Assembly (NCBI GenBank): GCA_964538515.1
Contig: CAZIEW010000055.1
Span: 1-39,010, forward strand
Length of the DNA stretch: 39,010 nucleotides
Source: CALBZH01 sp964538515
GTDB taxonomy: Bacteria > Desulfobacterota > Syntrophobacteria > Syntrophobacterales > Syntrophobacteraceae
Direction: 5' to 3'
Numbering within the stretch: position 1 is the first letter of the stretch; the number at the start of each line of letters is the position of its first letter. The position numbers were made by a program, and so were the translations under genes. The notes below the pieces were generated by a model that saw nothing but the letters and a program-made list of their open reading frames with translations, ran no database searches and had not been told where the DNA came from. Positions 33,133 through 39,010 of the stretch are shown here, in pieces.

Positions 33133-35661
33133 ATGAGTACCACAACCCGAGTCAGCCATCCGATTTACAGCCTTCTCCCGACGGAGGTCGAGGGGTTTGA
33201 GCCTCTGGCTGAGCTCGCCCTCGATATGCGCTGGTCATGGAATCATTGCGCCGATGAAGTGTGGCGAAAGCTGGATCCCGACCTGTGGGAGCTCACTCGG
33301 AACCCATGGGTGGTCTTGCAGACGGTCTCACGGGAGCAGATCGAACGCTTGTCCGGCGACCCGGTATTTCGCAGGAAAGTCGATGACCTCGTCCACTCCA
33401 GGCACCGGGCGGCTGAGACTCCTGCATGGTTTCAGCAAACCTACCCTCAATCACCTCTGAGCTGCGTTGCCTATTTCAGCATGGAATTCATGCTGAGCGA
33501 GGCGTTGCCCATTTACTCGGGCGGGCTTGGCAACGTCGCCGGCGACCAGCTCAAATCTTCCAGTGATTTGGGCGTCCCGGTGGTGGGCGTGGGACTGCTT
33601 TACCAGCAGGGGTATTTTCGGCAGGTGATCGATGAGCAGGGAGGGCAGCAAGCCCTTTTCCCCTACAACGATCCCGGTCAACTCCCCGTTACCCCGGTGC
33701 GGGATCCGAACGGGGAGTGGCTGCGGCTGGAGCTTGACTTGCCGGGATATCCCGTCTGGCTTCGCGCCTGGCAGGTGCAAGTCGGCCGAGTGAAGCTTTA
33801 CCTCCTTGACAGCAACGACCTTGCGAACCTCCCGGCTCATCGAGGCATTACCAGCGAGCTTTACGGCGGCGGACCGGAATTGAGGCTCAAACAGGAGATG
33901 GTGCTCGGGATCGCCGGATGGAGGCTGCTTGAGGCCCTTGGCATTCAACCGGAGGTCTGCCACCTGAACGAAGGGCATGCGGCGTTCGCCGTTCTGGAGC
34001 GCGCACGAAGCTATATGGAGCGGACGGCCCATCCTTTTGATGTCGCGCTGGCGACCACGCGAGCGGGGAACCTTTTCACCACTCATACGGCGGTGGCCGC
34101 CGGGTTTGACCTCTTTCCCCCGGCTTTGATCGAGCAGTACCTTGGTCCATACGCCCGGAAACACCTTGGCATCACAACGGACGACCTGCTGGCCCTGGGC
34201 CGTCAAAATCCGCGAGATGCGTCGGAAGGTTTCAACATGGCCTATCTGGCGATCCACGGGAGTGGGGCGGTCAATGGCGTGAGCCGCCTCCACGGGGAGA
34301 TCAGTCGCCGTATCTTCGAGCCTCTCTTCCCTAAATGGCCTCAAGACGAAGTGCCGGTTGGTCATGTGACCAACGGCGTCCATATCCCGAGCTGGGACTC
34401 CGCGATGGCGGACGATCTTTGGACGAGCACCTGTGGGAAGGAGCGTTGGCTTGGGACGACGGCGACACTCGAAAAGGACATTCGCGGCGTCTCCGATGCC
34501 AGGCTCTGGCAAATGCGGACCGCCGCCCGCAAGGCCTTGATCGACTATGCGCATGAACGATTGTCCCGGCATCTTGCCGTATCCCCCGCCGAGGCGGGGC
34601 AGCTGTTCCATTCCGACACCTTGACGTTGGGGTTTGCGCGCCGATTCGCAACCTACAAGAGGCCGAACCTGCTCCTCCATGACCCCGAGCGACTCTTGCG
34701 TCTTCTGAGCGACCCTGCGCGGCCCGTGCAGCTTATCCTCGCCGGCAAAGCCCACCCGGCGGACCGGGCCGGCCAGGAGCTGATCCAGGAGTGGACGCAA
34801 TTCATCCGGAGGCCCGAACCACGTCCTCGCGTCATCTTCCTCAGTGATTACGACATGCTTCTGACGGAGCAGCTGGTGCAGGGGGTGGATGTCTGGCTGA
34901 ACACGCCACGGCGACCCTGGGAGGCGTGTGGAACGAGCGGGATGAAGGTGCTGGTCAACGGGGGCATCAACCTGTCGGAGCTGGACGGCTGGTGGGCCGA
35001 GGCTTACGAGTCCGAGGTCGGATGGGCGCTGGGGGACGGGCGGGAGCATGACGATGATCCGGCCTGGGACGCCGCCGAGGCCGAGGCACTCTATGATCTG
35101 CTCGAGTACGAGGTCATTCCCGAATTCTATGAGCGCGACGAAGAGGGAATTCCCGTTGCCTGGGTGGCCCGGATGCGCGAGAGCATGGCACGGTTGACGC
35201 CACGCTTTTCCGCCAGCCGCACGGTGCGTGAATACACCGAGCGATACTACCTCCCGGCTTCGGCCGCCTACCATGCGCGGGCGATGGATGACGGGTTATT
35301 GGGCAAACAGCTGCTGGATTGGCAGTATGCGATCGACCAAAGATGGTCGACGCTGCACTTGGGCGAGATGAAGGTCGAAACCGATGGGAATCTTCAGAAT
35401 TTTGAGGTTGATGTCTTTCTGAACGGCCTCGACCCGAATGAGGTGCGTGTCGAGCTCTATGCCGAAGGGGTCGACGGGGGTGAGCCGGTTCGGCAGGAGA
35501 TGACTCGGCGCGGGAAACTGGATGGGACGACTGAGGGTTTCGCTTACGGCACCCAGGTCCCCGCGACACGCCCTGCCGCGGACTATACCGCGCGCCTCAT
35601 GCCGTATCACCATGGGCTTTCGTTGCCTTTGGAATTTGCGCCGATTCTTTGGCAGAGATGA
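33133..35661 (+). CDS. glgP: Alpha-glucan phosphorylase (DUF3417-type GlgP)
   Basis: The ATG at 33133 follows AAGGAG and gives 842 residues, normal for this GT35 subgroup. The N-terminal DUF3417 region (about 12-120) has the typical LALDMRWSWNH. The body shows FSMEFMLSEALPIYSGGLGNVAGD near 115-139, CHLNEGHAAF near 276-285, VGHVTNGVH near 413-421, RFATYKRPNL near 503-512, and the pyridoxal-phosphate lysine in CGTSGMK near 598-604. It releases glucose-1-phosphate from glycogen or maltodextrin in the cytoplasm. The C-terminal 100 residues are a beta-rich extension. No other glycogen genes (glgA, glgB, glgC) are in the window; a small coiled-coil gene follows after 116 bases. Confidence 0.95.
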   Translation: MSTTTRVSHPIYSLLPTEVEGFEPLAELALDMRWSWNHCADEVWRKLDPDLWELTRNPWVVLQTVSREQIERLSGDPVFRRKVDDLVHSRHRAAETPAWFQQTYPQSPLSCVAYFSMEFMLSEALPIYSGGLGNVAGDQLKSSSDLGVPVVGVGLLYQQGYFRQVIDEQGGQQALFPYNDPGQLPVTPVRDPNGEWLRLELDLPGYPVWLRAWQVQVGRVKLYLLDSNDLANLPAHRGITSELYGGGPELRLKQEMVLGIAGWRLLEALGIQPEVCHLNEGHAAFAVLERARSYMERTAHPFDVALATTRAGNLFTTHTAVAAGFDLFPPALIEQYLGPYARKHLGITTDDLLALGRQNPRDASEGFNMAYLAIHGSGAVNGVSRLHGEISRRIFEPLFPKWPQDEVPVGHVTNGVHIPSWDSAMADDLWTSTCGKERWLGTTATLEKDIRGVSDARLWQMRTAARKALIDYAHERLSRHLAVSPAEAGQLFHSDTLTLGFARRFATYKRPNLLLHDPERLLRLLSDPARPVQLILAGKAHPADRAGQELIQEWTQFIRRPEPRPRVIFLSDYDMLLTEQLVQGVDVWLNTPRRPWEACGTSGMKVLVNGGINLSELDGWWAEAYESEVGWALGDGREHDDDPAWDAAEAEALYDLLEYEVIPEFYERDEEGIPVAWVARMRESMARLTPRFSASRTVREYTERYYLPASAAYHARAMDDGLLGKQLLDWQYAIDQRWSTLHLGEMKVETDGNLQNFEVDVFLNGLDPNEVRVELYAEGVDGGEPVRQEMTRRGKLDGTTEGFAYGTQVPATRPAADYTARLMPYHHGLSLPLEFAPILWQR

Positions 35662-35777
35662 CGACTCCGGCCAATGAGCGTCACGAAATGGACATGAGGG
35701 AGAGAGGCGCAGACCCGATGGATCGAGGGCCGTGGCTGCCAGGGTGACAGGCGAAGATCAACCAGCGAGGAGACATT

Positions 35778-36056
35778 GTGAAAGCAAAGACCGATCCCAA
35801 GCAGTTCGAGCAGATCTTGGCTGAGGCTGAGGAGCTGCTTCAGAAGATCAATGACGAGCTCATGGATGATTTAGAGGAAGAACAACGGGCTCAGGTGGAA
35901 GCGCACGCGCAGAGATTGGATGAGCTGAAGTCTCAGCTTCAGGCGAAGACCGATAAGAAAGGAGCTCCGGACAGCAGGTCTTACGGCGAAGGAATGCACG
36001 AGGCCATTGAAGAGATCATGAAGGCGATCAAGACAATGGCCGGCTTTCTGCGCTGA
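35778..36056 (+). CDS. Small acidic coiled-coil protein, unknown function
   Basis: It starts with GTG at 35778 behind AGGAG and has 92 residues. Residues 5-60 are strongly helical and heptad-rich, with many E, D, L and Q (ELLQKINDELMDDLEEEQRAQ), followed by a polar linker and a second helix (about 70-92, EAIEEIMKAIKTMAGFLR). No membrane or export signal is present. It probably forms an oligomer or binds a partner. It could share a transcript with glgP upstream. I do not recognise the family. Confidence 0.7.
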   Translation: MKAKTDPKQFEQILAEAEELLQKINDELMDDLEEEQRAQVEAHAQRLDELKSQLQAKTDKKGAPDSRSYGEGMHEAIEEIMKAIKTMAGFLR

Positions 36057-36208
36057 GATCGAACGCTCTCCTCTCCCGAGTGAATGATCGGCTCCGAATT
36101 GCTGTGCGACCCGCCCACGTTCCAATAGATTTTTTCGTAAGGGAATGCCGGGTCAAGCCAGAGGTGGAGCGCCCGCCGCAACAAGTCGGGACATGTGGAA
36201 GAGGCTGG

Positions 36209-36639
36209 TTGTTCAACCACGGTTTTCAAAACAAGGTGGTGAAGGGAAGTCCAATCCTGAACGCTCCGTTTCTGCCTGTGGAGAAGAAAATGAGACTTGT
36301 CCCGTCAGTGGAGGACATCGACACAGTCATTTCGGAGGCTCGTGGGGACGCGCAGGATTGCCGTTGAACGATGCGCGAGATCAGTCGGCTTGCCTGGGAC
36401 AAGGGGGGTGTACCTTGCGAAACAAAGTTGACAGAGCACTATGACGGGTCTATGCAAGAAAGCCGGTGTTCAGTCCTTCCGCTACCACGCATTACGCCAT
36501 GCCGGGGCTTCGATCATGACAGCATGAACGTTCCCATTTCAGCTATCCAGCGTTGTTTCTCGGACACGAAAATCGCACGACTACTGAGATCTATCTGCAC
36601 AGGCTCGGCGATGCCGAGCGCGGTGCTGTCGCCGCTTAG
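36209..36639 (+). pseudogene. Decayed tyrosine recombinase (phage-type integrase)
   Basis: Three frames together match one integrase. 36209-36367 gives LFNHGFQNK...LPVEKKMRLVPSVEDIDTVI, typical of the end of the core-binding domain. After a TGA (36365-36367) the same frame continues TMREISRLAWDK, the remains of the first-arginine box (family form: TMGRMSEINRLTWDD). About 80 codons are then missing and the 36-base repeat (36404-36439) stands in their place. 36441 onward reads LCKKAGVQSFRYHALRHAGAS (second arginine motif HxLRH), a stop and frameshift lead to NVPISAIQRC, and another one-base loss to LGHENRTTTEIYLH, containing the histidine and the nucleophilic tyrosine, ending at TAG 36637-36639. 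It is clearly non-functional. Confidence 0.85.
36404..36439 (+). repeat. Second copy of the 36-base repeat arm
   Basis: Matches 14189-14224 with one mismatch and in the same orientation. Similarity ends sharply at the right (position 36439, GAGCAC) and, apart from a few G and A, at the left. Only this arm is present; the left arm of the element at 14123 is missing. It sits at the junction of the two halves of the decayed integrase. Confidence 0.85.
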
Positions 36640-36905
36640 GAGCAAGCCGGGAGTGGGGCACAATTCTCAGACGGAGTCTCACATGGAATGAAGCGAGGTC
36701 ACGAAAGACTCTCGTAACCCCCTGAATTTTCTGGAGCCGGCGATGGGATTCGAATCAGCGACCTGCTGATTAAAAATCGGAAGAATACGGTTTCACTGGA
36801 GATCATGGATCCTAATTGACCTGATGATTACCGAGAAGTTCTGCCTTGACGCTATCACTCGTGATCACCTGATATGACACATCAAGCTAGCAATAGGTTA
36901 GCCAG
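36640..36905. other. Non-coding stretch inside the integration scar
   Basis: No credible gene. It holds the tRNA 3' fragment (36732-36780) and ends where the second recombinase tail begins. The remaining bases show nothing recognisable. Confidence 0.5.
36732..36780 (-). tRNA. tRNA gene 3' fragment, likely tRNA-Thr or tRNA-Lys attachment-site remnant
   Basis: On the minus strand the sequence ends TTCGAATCCCATCGCCGGCTCCA, a T-loop, acceptor strand and CCA, preceded by TAATCAGCAGGTCGC, the anticodon 3' half and variable loop of a tRNA. The 5' half (D-arm and acceptor partner) is not present beyond about 36780. The acceptor half fits a GCCGGCG-type tRNA-Thr; the anticodon loop reads TTTTTAA, which would be a Lys anticodon, so the fragment is mutated or mixed. 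The T-stem no longer pairs well. This is what an integrase leaves behind at a tRNA 3' end. It is not a functional tRNA. Confidence 0.6.
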
Positions 36906-37091
36906 ATGAGCCTCGCCATGACGGAACGCTACAGCCATTTGATCCCCGACATGAAGCGAGAAGCCGTCGCCGGCATCGCGAAGCTGATGGAAATGAATGC
37001 AGGTGAACCTCCGAAGCGAGAAGTTGTTCCTGGAAAGGACTCGATGATATCCGGAACGAGGACCCACCGGGAGGATCAGAGATCCGTGTGA
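36903..37091 (+). pseudogene. C-terminal tail of a second tyrosine recombinase
   Basis: From 36906 the frame reads MSLAMTERYSHLIPDMKREAVAGI, matching the end of integrases of the form LGHSSLAMTERYSHL, including the tyrosine nucleophile in ERYSHL. The break falls just before SLAMTERY; the histidine and both arginine motifs are absent. The tail runs to the TGA at 37089-37091. It differs from the integrase at 36209-36639 (ERYSHL against EIYLHRL), so two separate recombinases decayed here. Confidence 0.75.
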
Positions 37092-37191
37092 CCCTCTTGA
37101 ACAGTTTCCTGGCAGCAGCGCTCCCAGAGCATTTGAATGTGAGCCGCAGGTGGACCCGTTGCTGATATCCCACACTTCAGATCTAAGTTGA

Positions 37192-37216
37192 AAATCTACC
37201 ACAACATGGTAAATTT
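37192..37216. promoter_or_regulatory. Inverted repeat just ahead of the DUF4143 ATPase start
   Basis: Arms AAATCTACCA (37192-37201) and TGGTAAATTT (37207-37216) are complementary at nine of ten positions, with a five-base spacer. The repeat ends six bases before the ATG at 37223, where the ribosome site would be, so it could be an autoregulatory operator or translation-control site. Confidence 0.55.
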
Positions 37217-37222
37217 CTAGCC

Positions 37223-38467
37223 ATGATTCGACGAAATATCCTTAACAACATTCTGGAGGCTTTGTCGGACACGCCGGTTGTCTTTCTGCGTGGGGCAAGG
37301 CAGACGGGGAAGAGCACTCTCGTCCAGGAGATCGCGGGTGGGCCGTATCCTGCCCGGTATCTGACTCTGGACAATGCTGGAATCCTGTCCGCCGCCAGCG
37401 CCGACCCTGCAGGGTTTATCGCCGGCATCGAAAAACCAGTGGTGATCGATGAGGCTCAACGCGTTCGAAAGCTCTTTCTGGCCATCAAGGAGGATGTGGA
37501 TCGCCATCGCGAGCCGGGACGCTACCTCCTCACGGGGTCCGCCGATATTCTAACTCTTCCCAAGGTCGCGGATGCGCTGGCAGGAAGGATGGAAGTGCTG
37601 ACTCTGTGGCCCTTGTCTGTCGGGGAAATGAGAGGTGGGGGAGAGGACATCCTATCGGCCCTCCTGGGCGAAGGCTTTCCTCGCGGTTTGAAGCCCGATC
37701 CAAATTTTGACCTGGCTGCATGCATGGCGGCCGGCGGGTTTCCCGAGCCCGCACAGCGGACGGTTCAGCGCCGTCGGCGGGCATGGTTTGAGTCCTACAT
37801 CACGACAATCCTCGATCGAGACATTCGGGACCTCGCCCAGATTCAGGATCTCGCAGTTGTGCCTCGCCTCCTCAAATTGCTTGCCGGCCGGACGGCAACG
37901 CTTCACAATCAGTCGGAGATCTCAAGAAGCAGCGGGATTCCCAACAGCACCCTCTCGCGTTACATGGCACTTCTGGAGATGACCTTTCTTGTTCAGTTCC
38001 TCCCGGCATGGTCGCTGAATCTGGGAAAGCGGCTGGTGAAGGCCCCCAAGCTCTTCATGGTGGACACGGGGCTTGCCTGTCATTTGCTCGGCATCGATGA
38101 AACGGGACTTCGACAAGGGGGGGAGACGGTTGGCAGGATATTTGAGAACTTCGTTGTACTGGAGTTGTTTAAGCTGGCCTCCTGGTCCGAGCAATCCGTC
38201 CGGCTTTACCATTTTCGATCACAAACAGGGCAGGAAGTGGATGTGGTCATCGAGAATGGAAGGGGGGAGGTCGTTGGCATTGAAATCAAGTTGTCAGCGA
38301 CTCCATCGCCAAAGGATTTCACAGGGATCAAAGTTCTGAGAGAGCATGTGGGGGAAAAGTTTATCAGGGGCGTTCTCATTTGTGCTGGAAAAGAGGTGGT
38401 GCCTTTCGGAGAAAACCTTCACGCCGTGCCTGTTTCCATGTTGAGCTGTCCCGCGACATCATCATGA
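37223..38467 (+). CDS. AAA+-type ATPase with DUF4143 C-terminus
   Basis: The product has 414 residues. The N-terminal ATPase domain (about 1-150) has Walker A GARQTGKST (24-32), Walker B VVIDEAQ (73-79) and LLTGSAD (98-104, sensor-like). The middle YITTILDRDIRDL (about 192-204) and a winged-helix-like part (about 215-255) are followed by the DUF4143 domain (about 200-395) with GRIFENFVVLEL and a nuclease-fold-like FRSQTGQEVDVVIENG...GIEIKLS segment (about 331-355). This family is widespread, patchy and commonly found beside mobile DNA; its biochemical role is unknown. No clear Shine-Dalgarno precedes the ATG; instead an inverted repeat does. It lies just after the recombinase remnants, consistent with being cargo. 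Confidence 0.9.
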   Translation: MIRRNILNNILEALSDTPVVFLRGARQTGKSTLVQEIAGGPYPARYLTLDNAGILSAASADPAGFIAGIEKPVVIDEAQRVRKLFLAIKEDVDRHREPGRYLLTGSADILTLPKVADALAGRMEVLTLWPLSVGEMRGGGEDILSALLGEGFPRGLKPDPNFDLAACMAAGGFPEPAQRTVQRRRRAWFESYITTILDRDIRDLAQIQDLAVVPRLLKLLAGRTATLHNQSEISRSSGIPNSTLSRYMALLEMTFLVQFLPAWSLNLGKRLVKAPKLFMVDTGLACHLLGIDETGLRQGGETVGRIFENFVVLELFKLASWSEQSVRLYHFRSQTGQEVDVVIENGRGEVVGIEIKLSATPSPKDFTGIKVLREHVGEKFIRGVLICAGKEVVPFGENLHAVPVSMLSCPATSS

Positions 38468-38717
38468 CTACTGAGCAGGGAGCGCCAGCCACATCAGGTC
38501 AACTTCACCCCGAGCTATGATTCTAAAGCTAGGCGGCCGGAGGCTTTTCCCTTGGTACAGGGGCCGTGGGACTGGCCATGTTTTTCTTTTTACCGCCGGT
38601 CATGGGAGTACCGTTTCCCTTGACATGCTTTAGGAGTGAATGCTCAATGAGCCTCCAGATCCGAAGCGAGGTGAGGTGCATGGGAACGCGGTATGACTGA
38701 ATTCAAGGAGTTTGAAA
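38468..38717. other. Intergenic stretch between the ATPase and DUF2892 genes
   Basis: No clear gene. A hydrophobic frame around 38555-38640 reads GAVGLAMFFFLPPVMGVPF but has a stop close upstream and no ribosome site, so I leave it uncalled; it might be a remnant. The Shine-Dalgarno of the DUF2892 gene is at the right end. Confidence 0.5.
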
Positions 38718-38921
38718 ATGAACATCGATCGACTGGTCTTGCGTTTTGCCGGGAGTTTCATTTTGATAAGCCTGCTGCTTTCCCAGATCCACAGTCGCCA
38801 TTGGCTGTGGTTCACAGCCTTCGTGGGTGCGAACCTCCTTCAAGCGTCATTTACCGGCTTCTGTCCACTGGCAAAAATCCTCAAGAGCCTGGGATTCAAG
38901 CCAGGTGAGGCTTTTCAATAA
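38718..38921 (+). CDS. Small DUF2892 (YgaP-like) membrane protein
   Basis: The ATG at 38718 follows AAGGAG by eight bases; a TTG two codons earlier is less likely. The 67-residue product begins MNIDRLVLRFAG and has two hydrophobic segments (about 9-23 and 28-44) followed by GFCPLAKILKSLGFKPG, the hallmark of DUF2892 proteins, which resemble the membrane part of YgaP. It would sit in the inner membrane with one conserved cysteine near the second helix. Members often accompany rhodanese or sulfur-related genes; none is visible before the window ends. Confidence 0.88.
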   Translation: MNIDRLVLRFAGSFILISLLLSQIHSRHWLWFTAFVGANLLQASFTGFCPLAKILKSLGFKPGEAFQ

Positions 38922-39010
38922 GGCTCATGATGGATTCCGAGTTGCTTGAGAAAATCCGTCGATTGAATAAATAGTGCGGGACTTTTCGTTCATTTTGGCA
39001 TAGTTATCAT

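Noticed and set aside
38555..38690. Hydrophobic peptide GAVGLAMFFFLPPVMGVPF and its continuation
   Set aside because: Stops lie just upstream, no start signal is present, and the segment is too short to assign.

Overview
The window is GC-rich, gene-dense bacterial DNA from a Gram-negative organism: it carries periplasmic Cache-type sensors, a cyclic beta-1,2-glucan synthase and a Pst/PhoU phosphate uptake tail. The gene mix suggests a member of the Desulfobacterota (Syntrophobacter-like): several hybrid kinases with the REC-GAF-PAS layout, a PrpE-type propionyl-CoA synthetase, a DUF3417-type glucan phosphorylase, and an RRM protein near a cold-shock protein. That assignment is an inference, not a proof.

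Region 1 (2-1093, +): the end of pstB followed by phoU. Region 2 (1172-13537, -): five consecutive signalling genes reading towards phoU. Three are soluble proteins with the same N-terminal half (receiver, GAF, PAS); two of these continue into a histidine kinase and a second receiver, and the third stops after its PAS domains. Between them lie two membrane sensors, one with an ordinary HisKA kinase and one with a HisKA_2 kinase. No DNA-binding output domain is visible, so the set looks like a branched phosphorelay whose output is elsewhere. A nested palindromic repeat sits between two of the genes (6564-6676).

Region 3 (13538-18937): a 970-base stretch without a gene that contains a short inverted-repeat element, then prpE (+) with a clear terminator, then a three-gene set: a NahK-like sugar kinase, a DOMON-like protein overlapping it by four bases, and an exported or lipid-anchored small protein. 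Region 4 (19011-20036): an AT-richer gene encoding seven tandem repeats of about 45-50 residues, probably a seven-bladed beta-propeller. Region 5 (20066-28837, -): a very large cyclic beta-1,2-glucan synthase (about 2,920 residues).

Region 6 (29117-32804): small RNA-binding and stress-type genes: a cold-shock protein with its terminator, an AAA+ ATPase, an RRM protein behind a good sigma-70-type promoter, a four-cysteine small protein and a hemolysin III/PAQR membrane protein. Region 7 (33133-36056): alpha-glucan phosphorylase and a small acidic coiled-coil protein. Region 8 (36209-37091) is an integration scar: a frameshifted and internally deleted tyrosine recombinase, a second copy of the 36-base repeat, a tRNA 3' fragment, and the tail of a second recombinase. 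Region 9 (37223-38921): a DUF4143-type ATPase with an inverted repeat immediately ahead of its start codon, then a small DUF2892 membrane protein.

Phosphate sensing, extracytoplasmic sensing, glucan synthesis or breakdown and propionate activation are the recognisable physiological themes. The least explained parts are the five-gene sensor cluster with its shared cysteine set, the propeller gene, the two palindromic repeat types and the integrase graveyard.
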